From Stomorhina lunata (lineage: Eukaryota; Arthropoda; Insecta; Diptera; Rhiniidae), in contig OW121742.1 in the NCBI GenBank assembly GCA_933228675.1, positions 128,379,983 to 128,443,982 of the forward strand: a DNA stretch of 64,000 nt, written 5' to 3'. The position numbers and the translations under genes are program-made. Position 1 is the stretch's first letter. Each line of letters begins with the position of its first letter. Shown piece after piece: positions 11,575 through 23,659 of the stretch. The notes below the pieces were generated by a model. It had not been told where the DNA came from and did not search any database. It was given only the letters and a program-made list of their open reading frames with translations.

Positions 11575-13250
11575 AAACAGGGAAACAAAATTTTCTTAAT
11601 GAATAAAGGTAAAACTAGATTCCATATGAATTCTTAAAATAAAGTTTCCTGGTGCTACTGGTAAAGTTAAGTATGTCTATTTGTTCTTTAGAGTTTAATT
11701 AAGCTGAGAATATTTTTACAGTTTCCTATGACTCTATAGCTTAAATGATAATAACAATCGTAAAAGTTGCAAGTTTAAAAAAAATATAACATAAAATTAT
11801 ACAAACAAACTCCACACCCACTCTATTTAATTTCGGTGGAATAACAAAAATTCCAAATAAAAGTTCTACAAGTGCAGCAGTTATGTCCCTGAGCCCTACA
11901 AAAAGGTTCTAGTAACTTTTTGTTTAGAGTTTTTTCATAAGGATATTTTTGGTGAAATTGTTTAATTGTAAAATTCTTTAAATATGAAGAAAAAAGCAAA
12001 CATTTCGAAATGATTATTGTGAGTGAGTGAAAAATAAATGTGTAGGTGTAGGTAAGTGTTAAAATTTGTATTTACCTTTACATTAAAACTGAGAAAAATG
12101 TTGAAAATTTTATTTGAGTCTTGGCATAAGTAACAATCCCATCTTTCTTATTTTCATTGCCCTCTAATTTTTATTCATTGAAAATAATTTCATTTTTATT
12201 GAGTCAAAAAAATAGAGGCATGAATTTTATGGTTTATGACGCCTTGTCGTGACTGAAAATTAAATTCTAGTGCTTCAAATTAACTGGATTTTTTTTCGTA
12301 AGTAAAAATATTTATTTTTAGCATTTTTTATTTTTTTGCCAAAAAAGTATGAGTGGAATTATATTATTATTAATATAAATACCAAGATTAAGGGCCAATG
12401 GGAATTGTTGCTAAGTTGGTAACATGTCGGGTATATTCAATTTGAAATCTGCAAGTTTCTTTATTAGCAGATCTCAATCAATATTTTTAAATTGATCATT
12501 TATTACCATTAAATAATCATGGAAGATATTCGTGCAAATGGAATACGACTCTTCTATCATTACATATAAAGAAAAATGTTAAGTTGTATGAGATCATGTT
12601 ATAACCATAATATGATCAGTTAAAGTCAAATGCTATATATTGGTAATCATTTTATGTTTAATGGAGTATAGATCTTAAATAAGAACGATTGGAGTTATAT
12701 GTGATCATACTGATCATAGTAAAAACTTTACCTAATTTCGACTCAGAAAGCTATTACGAATCGGTAGTTATACACTCCAAAATGGAAATCAATATCGAGT
12801 GCATCAAAGAACAACAAACAATGTTTTTTATGATCTTTTTATCTTAGTCATGATGATTAATATATGATTGTGTGTGAGATACATTTTGGACAAAGTTTGA
12901 CAATATTATAATCTTTATCATGAGAAAGAAAACGTGTGGGAAAGAGCTTGAGATCCTTATAATAAGTAACAAAAGATGTATGTTAATAGCATTGTTGTAT
13001 TTTTTCTCTGTAGGGTATTCTCTAATAGTTGAAACTTATTTAAGGTCTACTGTGATCATTAAATTTGAATGGTTTTTATATGCCTAACGTGGATACTCAG
13101 TGCTAAAGTTGCCATTGGATTTTATTAGAAGAAAAATATTTTGCATTCGTAGACAACAATGGGTAGAAAGAGGAAAAAAATTTAAAAATAAAATAATCAT
13201 TACAATTATATATCTATATACATATATAAAGATATAGCAGTCCACCTCTG
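11575..13250. other. AT-rich DNA with a GATC-dense stretch, no gene seen
   Basis: Between about 12,460 and 13,060 the tetramer GATC occurs around ten times, often as TGATCAT, more than expected in such AT-rich DNA. No coding frame or repeat partner was recognised. Confidence 0.45.
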
Positions 13251-14150
13251 ATAATTACTTATTATGGGCAAAGTTGCTGTTTTTTATACTTTTAACTAAA
13301 ATAGGTATTTTTTCAATGTGTAGCTCTGATGTTTTAAAAACAAAAAAAGTTTTCTTCGCCATTTTTTATGTTTTTATCCAGAATTTTATATTTTTTTTAT
13401 ATTTTCTATAGATTTTTTTCAAAAATTATTCTATAGAAATTTTTTTTATCAAAAATTTTTCTGTAGAAAATTTTTTTTAATAATTTTTTTTATCAATTAT
13501 TTTTCTACAGAAAGTTTATTTTATCAACAATTTTCCAATAGAAAATTTTTCTATAAAAATTTTTTGTCAAAAATTTTGCTATCAAAAATTTTCTATACAA
13601 AATTTTTTTATCAAAAATTTGTCTATAGAAAGTTTTTTTATCAAAAATTTTTCTACAGAAAATTTTTTTATCAAAAATTTTACTATAAAAAATTTTTTAT
13701 CAAAAATTTTACTACAAAAATTTTTTTATCAAAAATTTTTCAATAGAAATTTTTTTTCAATAATTTTTTTTTATCAATTATTTTTCTACAGAAAGTTTTT
13801 TTTATCAAAAATTTTTCAATAAAAAATTTTTCTATAAAAATTTTTTGTCAAAAATTTTTCTATCAAAAATTTTTCTATACAAAATTTTTTTTATCATAAA
13901 TTTTTTTTTATCAAAAATTTTTCTATAGAAATTTTTTTATTAAAAATTTTTCTATAGAAAATTTTTTTATCAAAAATTTTTTTTTAATAAAAAAGTTTTT
14001 GAAAAGGCACCAATCGACTTTGCTGACATCTAAATTTCAAATGAATGATTTTATTACTCATTTTTGCGAGTTTCATTAATTATTGTGATATTTACGAAAA
14101 TTATAATGTCTTCCGCTTCTGGTTGTATGGGCTTCCTACGACTGGTCATT
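13250..14150 (+). mobile_element. F1 repeat element, copy C
   Basis: The left end (about 13,255-13,380) has GCAAAGTTGCTG and TATACTTTTAACTAAAATAGG. The array spans 13,385-13,998. The right module (14,003-14,150) has GGCACCAATCGACTTTGCTG, TGAATGATTTTATTACTC and GCTTCTGGTTGTATGGGC. The TGTTCTCTCGAAC part of the right module is missing, so this copy is shorter. The 108-codon frame at 14,045-14,371 begins in the F1 right end and is not a gene. Confidence 0.75.
13385..13998 (+). repeat. 30-bp minisatellite inside F1 copy C
   Basis: Units in TATCAAAAA orientation. A block with the words CTACAGAAAGTTT...TTTTTGTCAAAAATTTT occurs twice (about 13,495-13,590 and 13,785-13,880), so the array grew partly by duplication of several units at once. 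Confidence 0.85.
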
Positions 14151-15370
14151 ATTTATGTATAGTTGCTTTTTTAAATTCAAAATTCGTAAATTGTCTGTAT
14201 ATAAATTTGAGTTTGTTGGTGTTTGCTATACTATACGTTAGTCGCAGAGGGTTAAATGAAAATTATCGAAGCAGGCAAATTTCCACCATAACTAACTTGG
14301 TAGAATCAGGCAAGATTAAATTAAGTATCATTTCGCAATACGGTCGGCTCCAGCTTATACTAGATAATTAAACTTTTAAGATGAAATAACGTCAACGTTT
14401 GCGTTAAATTGAGACTCTTTTATAATTTAACTCCTTGGAAAATAAAAAAATCTCAAAACTTTAATTGACTTTAGCAGCAGAAGTTAACAGATATTTTATA
14501 TGAGCTACAGGTGCTTCGATTTAATGGTTAAAAAAAATATTTATAATATTGTTTTTTTTTTTTTTATCAAAATGGCCCACTGTAACCCTTGAACAAGTGT
14601 TTATTAAATCCCTTTTGTAAAAATTTAAAAAAAATGTTAATGACATTGAGCAAAGAAATGTAATGAAAATATACTAATGGCAATAATAAAAAATGGATAA
14701 TAATAATAACAATTGAAGCTAGAGCATAATAATATTTGACTCTTGTTGCTACTGCTGCTGCTGTCGCAGTTTAATTAAACTGTTATACTTTGATAAATAA
14801 TAATTTTATTTTTCTAAGTCTCAAATAAATGGCAAAAGGTAACTAAAGTTCTTGAAAAAATTACTGAAAAAAAAACATTAGAAAGATTTTCAAAATAAAT
14901 TGAATTGCTGCCACAAACCCAGTAAATTATACTGTTTTTGTATAAATATTTGTTATAAACTATGAAGATATTTGTAAAAAGAGAAGTCAAATCGTCTTGC
15001 CAAGGAAAAACATCTAGATATTTGAAATTGAAATATTTGTAGTATTTGTAGATTATTTGATGTTTCTACCTTCCGTTTACAAACTGCACTCATTTATTCA
15101 TTCATTCAATCTTTTTTTCTGTCCGTCTCTCTGCTTAAGTATCATTTTATTCATTCGTTCGTTCGTTTATTTTGCACATTTACTGTCTTCATCTGATAAA
15201 GAAATAAGCATTTGTTATATCCGTTTCTTGGAAAAGTTCATGGAGTTCGTTGAATCATTCTTTTGATTTTTTCTTTTCTTTTTAGTTTTTTTTTTAACAT
15301 TTTCTTAAATTTATAAACATTAAAGTGTGAAAATACTTAATAAAGCAAACGCAATCAACTTTTCTTTATT

Positions 15371-15400
15371 GTTGCTGTTGCTGTTGCTGTTGCTGCTGTT
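15371..15400. repeat. (GTTGCT)n microsatellite
   Basis: Five tandem copies of a GTTGCT-type hexamer, followed by CAGTTT repeats. Confidence 0.9.
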
Positions 15401-16510
15401 TCAGTTTCAGTTTGTCTGTGTTTGTAAAGGAAAGTGCAAAGCACTAAAGGAAATGCCACTGGTTGTATGGAGCTTGTGATGATGATGTCTGTCTGCCCTT
15501 AGAAATAGTTATGCTATTTATTTATACATATATTGATTCATTTTACTCGTTTATCCAAACAGCATCTAAATTGTGTTTAGGTGTGACCTGATATATTTGT
15601 TATACATTCCATATCTCTTCTTCCTTTTCCTCATGTTTTTTTTGCCCCATTGTTCATTATGTTTTGCCCATAACAATCAAGAAATGACTGAATGTCTGGG
15701 AAATACTTAATACTTTCTTACCAACTACAAATTGTCTGGCTGGATTGCTGACTGGCTGGGTGAAAGCTTAAATTTATCAGTTTATTATCATGCAAGTTAT
15801 GTTAGTTTGTCTGGCCATGAAACCTGATGGTCATCTACTCAGTTCTTCGGGGAGTATGAGTCATAAACATTTAATATAATGCACTTGCCGGCCGGCCATA
15901 AATGTTGGAGTACAGGGAAATGGGTGCAAATATTGTATCTTGATGGTGGTAGTTCCTTTTCAAGATAATTTCTTTGTGTTTCTTATACGTTTTTTTCTTC
16001 GTTCATTTCCTGTAATCGTGGCTTTATTTCTGTGAACTTTATGTCTACAAATATGTGTATCATCAACATCTTTGGCCATTAATGGCCAAGCAGCCACCCT
16101 CAGAATTCCATTGCTGGCTGCTTTGGGTCTTGGGTATTAATACATTCACATTGCATTACTCTTTTGGTATAAAGTGTAAAGGCAACTATGTATGTATGTC
16201 TGTATGTGCTGTAATTTAGTGCAAAAGTTGCTTTGATAACATTATTTATTTCTGTGCGTTTAATACATTTAATTTTTCGTTATCGTAATTTGTGGCTTTG
16301 CACTATTTTCATTCATTTAATACTCTTTAAATGGACTCACCCTTAAAACTCTGAGGGGATGGATTTCTTGTTATGGGGGTGTTTCTATCACAAGTCAAAA
16401 ACAAGCTTTAATAAAGCAACTTAGAAATCCTTAAAGAAACTTGGCTAGATTAGTCGAGTATAATGAAGTGTGAAATTATATTTGCTAAATTTTTATAAAG
16501 AGCTGCTGTC

Positions 16511-16528
16511 GTAAGTAAGTAAGTAAGG
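16511..16528. repeat. (GTAA)n microsatellite
   Basis: Four perfect tandem GTAA units. Confidence 0.85.
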
Positions 16529-16917
16529 ACTTCATTCACCATTTGCTTTGGCCATAAACAGGGGCCAAGTTACTTTTGCGTAAATAGTCTTATTGCTTTT
16601 ATGTACATGTATTTATTGGGATCATAGAGTTGATTACATAAGCTCATATTACGGACCGATAAATTTGTCTACATGCTGATAAAAATGTCATTTTCTATTG
16701 GCATAACAAAATGAATTTGAAGTAATAAATAATTAAGATCCAATTCTTACAACCAATTTCCTAGGATTTTGTAATTTGTTTGAATTCAAATGCTGATAAT
16801 GGACTAATATATAGAAAATTTCTATTATTATATTTTTTATCGATTTATTGGAGATAAGGAGACATCGAAATTATTAAAAAAAGAAAAGAAATTATAACAA
16901 GTAGATTATTAAAAAAA

Positions 16918-18108
16918 TATCTTATATACCCAAAATTAATTTGTGTTAAATTTATCTAACTTTGCACAAAATTTGGTTCATAACCGGGTATGGTTTCATA
17001 CTAATAAGCTGTAAAATACTTTTCGTTGTGCTTAATAGTTAGGCCAAACACGTTGATAGTAATACGGCAGGTCCATATATTTTGTTAGCAGTTCCTTATA
17101 CCGTATATAAAGTCTGGGCTAAACATTGATTGATAGCTATCTAACTTCGTAGGTGCAATCTTAATAAACGTAATGTACCTCCAAATCTTTTTGATTGTAG
17201 ATATTTATTTATATTTAGTGGCTATAGCTGTCATAGTTTTTAATTTAATAGTTTTTAACTGGCGTTTGTATAATTTAAGTGATTTCCCTGAGTGGTTTTT
17301 ATATGAAAGCTATGGTCAAACATGGACCGATTACTTAAAAATTGTATATACTGACCAATAGTTGCATAAAACATCTCAGTTCTAAATTTAGTCATCAAAG
17401 CTATTACTATTGTATTCAATTTATCAGCATTAATGTGATTCCCGAGGTGGGGTAATATGCTATCTCTAAAAATTTTGTCCATCTCTTTTGGACGGACTTA
17501 AAACCCCTATCTTTTTGGTATTTTTGTGTTATGGGAGTTGTAGTCAAATGATGACTGATTGGCTAGCATTGACATAAGACTTCCTTGTACTAAATTTAGT
17601 AGCCATAACAAATTCAGTTTATCATTTATTCGCATATTTTAGGTGCAATTTAGGCTATTTTTGCAAGTGTTTTGTGTGGGAGCTATGGTTAAATGTGAAC
17701 CGATTTCGATAATTATATCTACTCAATAACGATCATATAAAACTTCTCTGCACTAAATCATATCGGTTATAATTTATCATTTATTAGCAAATAAGCTATT
17801 AGCCTGTGCGAGGTTATACGGAAGCTATGGTCAAATGTAAACCAATTTCGCCCAATTTCAATACCAAAATTTTAATAAATATGAAGAATGTAGAATATTT
17901 TTGAAAAATTTTCAGTGACCTTTCGTTCAGGCTCTATCGTGCCGGAAATAGACAGACAGACGGACATCGCTTAATCGTCTTAGAATTTCATTAGGAATCA
18001 GAATATACTTCAATTTTTATTTTTAAGTTAATATTAACGAAATTACAAACGGAATGACAATCTCAATATACCTCCCATTCTTTTTGATATTGGGTATAAA
18101 AAATTTGC
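16918..18108 (+). mobile_element. F3 repeat element, first copy
   Basis: Opens with TATATACCCAAAATTAATT and closes with GATATTGGGTATAA, so the ends are partly inverted. Inside are AGGCCAAACACGTTGATAG, CTCCAAATCTTTTTGATTG, several spaced copies of a GGAGCTATGGTCAAATG / GACCGATTTCG phrase, GACAGACAGACGGACATCG (17,951-17,969) and AAATTACAAACGGAATGACA. The same words in the same order occur at 19.9-21.4 kb. Similar wording is widespread in fly intergenic DNA in my experience, but I cannot name the family. No intact ORF. Confidence 0.7.
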
Positions 18109-18109
18109 C

Positions 18110-19895
18110 TTACAGAACTTCTTTTACAGCTAAACTTGTCTATATAAGATCTTCACAACTTTTTTCTATATAGAAGAAACAATTACATTCAAATTTTTCT
18201 TTAAATTTAAATAAAGTAGTCCACTTTTTACACAAAAATTAAATTAATTAAATATTTATATTTAACATTGGCCTTCATTAATCATTCTATCATATCTTGA
18301 ATTTATAATTTCTTTGTTTAAGAATAGAAAATTTTATAAAAAAAAACTGAATATTAATTTTTTTCCATTTTTTATAGAATAAATTTAAACCAACATTAGC
18401 GCGTGTATGCATAATGTTTACATAGACAGGGAATATCCTGTAAAAGTGGTAAGATAAAAATACTTTTAGATACTTGTAACTCAATGACGAGTTAATGACA
18501 ACTTAAGGACATCTTGAATACTGATGAACATTTAGTAGTTGAGGATGAAGATGTAACATGAAGTGCTAATATTTTAACAATAGAAGTTTAAAAAAGCACA
18601 CGGCAAACAAGTGGCCACCTAAATAATACACTTTTATGCCTCGATGATGCTGATAGTCTAAGTCATGGTGATGAGGAAGCAGAAGTACAAACTCAAGCTC
18701 CTCAGATGATTATGTATAAAATAACGCTTTAATGACATTGACGTCGATAATGATACAAAAGATAATGATGATGGGGAAAATTCATAATCATCCTTATAAA
18801 TAATTTTATATTTTACTGCTACCAACAACTCACGAAAATTTTTCAATTTAATCATAGAAGTATTAAGATTTCACTTAACGAGCCGGATTATTGTGAATTT
18901 TTAGTGACAAGTATATGACACGTGACTGATTGCAGTATTTGAGTGAAGAGGTAAGTGGAAATAATTTTTATGATCCTATAGATGAAAGGAATAATTTCCA
19001 GAATACTTTAAAATAAATTTGTTCGCATGTTTGAGTAGCAGTAAGTTTTCTTTTTATTTATTTTTTTTTTGGGAAAATTGTTATTATATTTTATGATTTT
19101 GTTGTTGTCAGCTTTTGGTGCTTAACGTTAGGATTTGTATTTTGAAATTTCAAGTTTCTTAATGATAAGCTTCATTTATTCGTTCATTCAATTGTTCATT
19201 CATTCGTTCATTCATTCACTTATTCATTCAACAACTTTTGCACAATTTAATACTGATGTCATTGTTACAACAATCTATCTTAAATACTTTAAATAACGTT
19301 GATACAATGGGATTCAATGATGTTTAAATTTTAATCCATCTTATAGATGGTTTGCTGCGATAGCAAATACGTTTTCAGTAGAAAGAGTGTTTTTTGGTAT
19401 ATTCAAAATTAAAATTTTTTGTGCAACATTAAATGCTTAAGTGGTATTAATTGTTAAGTAATAATAATTTGTTTAAATTAGCTATTCAATGTACATAGAT
19501 AGACATTTAATAGTTTTAATACAGCAAAAACAATATTTAGACTAAACTTTAAACATTTTGTAAAGTTTTAAAACTTTGGGTTTAAGTTCTTAACTGTTTA
19601 AACTCTATTATCTTTAATCATCCAGTAGGTAAATAATTCAATTGGTTGGGTTATGATTAACTATATGATAAATTATATAGTTATCTTGTTAATAAATGAA
19701 GGTGTTAAATTCTACCCAAAGAAATTTGTCACTATTCTGCGGAACATTTATTTCTACAAAGCAGCCAAACAATACATAATCAATACTTTTTTTTATAAAA
19801 AAAACTTGTCCACAAATTTATTTTTAGTTCTCAACTTTTTCTTTCTTTGTAAATGTTTGTTAGATCATGGGCGACTTAAACTTAAACACGTGAAA
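18110..19895. other. AT-rich DNA between the two F3 copies, no gene seen
   Basis: A short stretch at about 18,620-18,725 reads as an acidic, Q- and D/E-rich peptide (...LSHGDEEAEVQTQAPQ...) for about 35 codons, and GAT-rich DNA follows to 18,780. It could be a relic of an old coding sequence but is too short to classify. A (TTCA)n tract lies at 19,171-19,231. Confidence 0.4.
19171..19231. repeat. Degenerate (TTCA)n microsatellite
   Basis: About twelve TTCA/TTCG units with interruptions. Confidence 0.85.
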
Positions 19896-19899
19896 GTGT

Positions 19900-21388
19900 T
19901 ACATAAGTCGATGCCGAATCTTATATACTCACCATCAAGTTGTGTTAAATTTAGAAACATATCTCATATATCTACGAGGGTGCAGCTAATTCAAAATGTG
20001 GACCAAGTTTGAAAAAAATTGTTAAGCTAATTGATATTGTCGGTAAAATATTTAGACTAAATTCAGTTGCAGTTCAACATTTAAAAGTATCTATGTGGTT
20101 TCCCTGGTATTTACTTTGAACAAAATTCGGTCTCAAAACCTGGTATAGTTTTACATTTATAATATGTTAAATACTCTTCGTTGTTCTTAATATTTAGTTA
20201 GGCCAAACATATTGAAAGCAATACGACAGGGGCATGTATTTTGTTAGAAGTTCCTAATGAATCCATCGTATATAAAGTCTCTAATGAACATAGATAGCTA
20301 AATAATTTCGTATGTGCAATCGTAATATACTTAATGTACCTCCAAATCTTTTTCATTGTATATATAAAAAGGGGATGTTATATATGTATATAAGAACTAA
20401 AGCCAAATGTTGACCGATTGTCATAAAATTTTATATACTGGCTGGTATTTATATAAAGCTTATTTATGGATAAATTTAGTGGCGTAGCTGTCACAGTTTA
20501 TAATTTAATAGCTTTTAACTGTCGTTTGTGGCATTTTAGCTATGGTCAAATATGGACCGTATTCTATTAAATTTGATATACTGAGCAATAGTTGCATAAA
20601 ACTTCTCTATTCAAAATTTAGTCGTCATAGCTATTATAATTGTATTCAATTTATCAGCATTAATGTGTTTCCCGGGCGGGGTTGTGTAAGAGCTCTAACT
20701 AAATGCAAACCGATTTCGCCCATTTTCAGTACACAACTTTTTCAAGACATCGAAAAACTTTTGTAAAATTTTGTTTTTCTAGCATTTTTTGTTAAGGCGC
20801 TATTGCGCTTTTATCTGACGAACAGACCCCCTTTTCTTTTTGTATTTTTGTGTTTCCATAAGTTTTTTATATGGGTCAAATGGTTAAATGGTGATCGATT
20901 GTAACAAAATTTGGCAAATTTAGTGACCACAGACATTACAGTTTTTCATTAATTGACATTTAGGTGTATTTAAGGTGGAATTTCTATAAGTGTTTTGTAT
21001 GGGAGCTGTGGTTAAATGTGAATCGATTTCGCTGAAATTTCAAATGCTACCTAGTGAATATGTAAAACTGTTATATACCAAATGTTATCATCATAGCTGT
21101 TATAATTTGTAATTTTTTTAGCAAGTAAGCGATTAGCCTAGACGAGGTGATACGGGAGCCATGGTCAAATATGACTCTATTTTGTCCAGTTTCAATATCA
21201 GTGAAGTAGCTCCTTTCGTTTGGGCGTTATCGTGCTTTCAACAGACAGACAGACGGGCATCGCTCAATAGAATTTCATAACGATTCTGAATATATGTCCC
21301 TTTTGGTTTTTGAGCCAATATTAAGGAAATTACAAACGGAATGACAATTTCAATATCCATTCTTTTTGATGGTAGGTATAAGAACAAA
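19900..21388 (+). mobile_element. F3 repeat element, second copy in direct orientation
   Basis: It shares with the 16.9-kb copy TAGGCCAAACATATTGAAAG, GTATATAAAGTCT, ATGTACCTCCAAATCTTTTT, TTCAATTTATCAGCATTAATG, the GAGCTGTGGTTAAATGTGAA phrase, ACAGACAGACAGACGGGCAT and AAATTACAAACGGAATGACA, in the same order. It is longer on its left side (19,900-20,100), so the first copy is probably truncated, or this one carries an extra block. Confidence 0.65.
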
Positions 21389-21389
21389 A

Positions 21390-22310
21390 TGTATAAGATT
21401 CTGTTTCACAATAAAAGATAAAGCTAGTTTTAAAAATAAATTGAAAAACAATTTAGTTACTTTTCATACTCAAAAACCGCAAGTATTTTTTCAAATACTT
21501 TAAATACTATTTACTGAATTTAGGGATTATTAGCTGAATTTTAGTGTTATGGTATTTAACTACACAACGCCCTAAAACAGGCAACAAATTTTTAAATTGT
21601 GAAAATTTTCATGAGCCAGCAGAAAGAAGACCACAAAAGAGCTCTTGAACTAAACAATTTCAATTTAATGAACATAAACTCTTTGAAGCTTGTTAATATT
21701 AATTTTTCATTCTTAAAATGCATTGAGCTTATAAGGAAAAGGGAGTGAGAGATCATTTATGGTCAATTGCTTGGTTGGTCGGTGTATTTTGTTGCCACCA
21801 ATTTAAGTTTTAAGTATTTGGAAATTGAGTTTTTCAACTACAAAAAATTACCAGTCATAAATTTTTTTTTCAGCTATTACATATTTGGCTCATAATATCC
21901 AATACATTGGCCACATTAACTACAAAATGCAATAACACAATGAGTTTCAAGGCACCAAACTGCAAATGAGCACTACTCTACTACTGCAATTCTTAAAACA
22001 CATTGGAATCGAAGGGAATTTGAAAATGTATGAATTCAATGAACAAAATAAACATTTCATACACACACGTACCGATACGGACGGACAGACGGACTACTAT
22101 ACTTATATGCAAGTAACAAACATTAAGAAATATAAAATGCAACAACAGCTACATTTTTTAAAATGAAATTGAAAAAAGGAAAAACTAACAAAATTGTATT
22201 GAATGGGAATAAACATAAAATAGAGTTTTACAAATACATACAATATTTGAAAATAAATGTTTGTATGTATGTAAAAAAAAAAAAAAAATATTAAAGGAGT
22301 GAGTTAGCGA
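21390..22310. other. AT-rich DNA, no gene seen
   Basis: Holds an isolated GGACGGACAGACGGAC word near 22,080, which resembles the core of F2 and F3 but without their flanks, and an A run of about 16 near 22,275. No gene supported. Confidence 0.45.
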
Positions 22311-22366
22311 GTATTTGTGTATAGTCAAGTAAATCTTATCGTGCAGAAAATTGTGAATTTCCCCAG

Positions 22367-22482
22367 ACAAAATACAAACCAAACCGAAAATGGTGTTCAA
22401 GCTGAAGCAGAAACCTTGATGCCTGATGAAGATGAGAACATGAATGAGAATAATAATGATGAAGACGACGATACCATGACTG
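22367..22482 (+). CDS. Candidate small internal exon, acidic peptide (unconfirmed)
   Basis: The reading frame is open from 22,317 to 22,550, and its middle looks unlike the rest of the window: codons encode an N-, E- and D-rich peptide (...ENGVQAEAETLMPDEDEN..., then NNNDEDDDTMTG). The candidate acceptor is TTTCCCCAG ending at 22,366. The candidate donor is ACTG|GTAATA after 22,482, with a weaker alternative AGAA|GTAAAA after 22,521. The exon would be 116 or 155 bp. The acidic low-complexity composition suggests a disordered cytoplasmic or nuclear segment if real. I recognise no domain or gene, there is no partner exon in the window, and the polypyrimidine tract before the acceptor is poor. 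A chance open frame remains quite possible. Confidence 0.3.
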
Positions 22483-22559
22483 GTAATAGTCGAACGCAAC
22501 AGGATGCATGCAGCTATAGAAGTAAAAGAAACATTTTTTTACAACCTTGATACAAGAAA

Positions 22560-23655
22560 AGCAATAAGAAATATAAACTCCAAAGAAAACAAGTCTCGTT
22601 CTCTGGATCTGATCCGATGCTTAAAAAAAAGATGTACAAGAAAGCAATAGAACAGCAATACATAAACATAAAGCTCCTTGGCTGTAGCTGCAGTGTTAGC
22701 AGTCAGAAATGGCATGAAGTAGTAGTGGAGAAAAGCGCAAATATTAAGTAAGAAAAACGAGGGATTGCAATGGATTTGATTGAAACCTATTGTAATTTCC
22801 CAAACGTATTAAGCCAACTGCCAAATGCTTAAAAATGTTAAGTAAACGAATGAAAACTGATGATGGTAAAACATGTAGCATAATGTGTATATTTGTACTT
22901 AACATACATAAAAAACGATACAAAAAGCTATAAACACACACACTTACACATACATTTAGACAAATATAAAATTGTAGCTAAATAAAATACATATTTTTTA
23001 CACTTCGTTTATATTAAACATCAAAGAACGTATATTTTTTTATATTTTTTTTTTCCTTTGATAAATTTTGCAAGTGTTACATTCCAAAAAAGGAAAGTTT
23101 CAACATAATTTTATGCATTTTTAAGTCTATGTACAAGTTTATTTGGGTAGTTGAATATATATTTTTTTATAGCATCAGTCGTATTGTATTGCATTGCATT
23201 GAGGACGAACGAATTACAATTACAATTTCCATTTTTATATTTTTTCTTATACTTGAGAAAACAGCAGTTTTTTTTCATCTGCTGTTGCTGCTGTCATGAA
23301 CATGAACAAGCATTTAGTGTTAATCATACGCCAATCCAGTTAGTGACACCATTAAGAAGCATTTCCTTTATGTTTAACATTTCTTCTTTACTCTTCCTGT
23401 TTCCTTTGCGTTTTATTTTTCTTTTTGTTCCTTTATTGCATCGGATTGTGTTTGCCTTTTTCTGCATCTTCTTTTTCTTTTGGCACCTTAGAAATTTATT
23501 TGTTAAGGAATTTTATAGAAATGTAATGGTTTTTGTTACTCATGGGAATTCTTTTGTGAAATAAAATAAACACGTCATAATAAGTTATATATTAAAGTTT
23601 AACAATTCTGAAGTCTTGCGGATGGAATTTGTAATTAATTTTTTAAAATTCTTAA
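22560..23655. other. AT-rich DNA, no gene seen
   Basis: A 137-codon open frame (23,151-23,564) is the longest non-array frame of the window, but its residues (F, L, C, I runs) follow from T-rich DNA. It shows no domain and no splice-site context. I leave it uncalled. Confidence 0.5.
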
Positions 23656-23659
23656 TTCT

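Larger units (their letters stand above)
14375..16915. other. AT-rich DNA with CTG- and GTAA-type microsatellites, no gene seen
   Basis: Contains a (TTGCTG)n tract, a TTCG/TTCA tract near 15,145-15,168, (GTAA)n at 16,511-16,528 and a GGCCGGCCAT word near 15,890. Open frames are short and compositionally T-driven. Confidence 0.5.

Noticed and set aside
14045..14371. 108-codon ORF
   Set aside because: It starts within the right module of F1 copy C, whose other copies do not keep this frame open.
23151..23564. 137-codon ORF, the longest outside arrays and overlapping structures
   Set aside because: Composition (F, L, C, I) follows from T-rich DNA. No domain, splice sites or start context; nearby DNA is equally T-rich.
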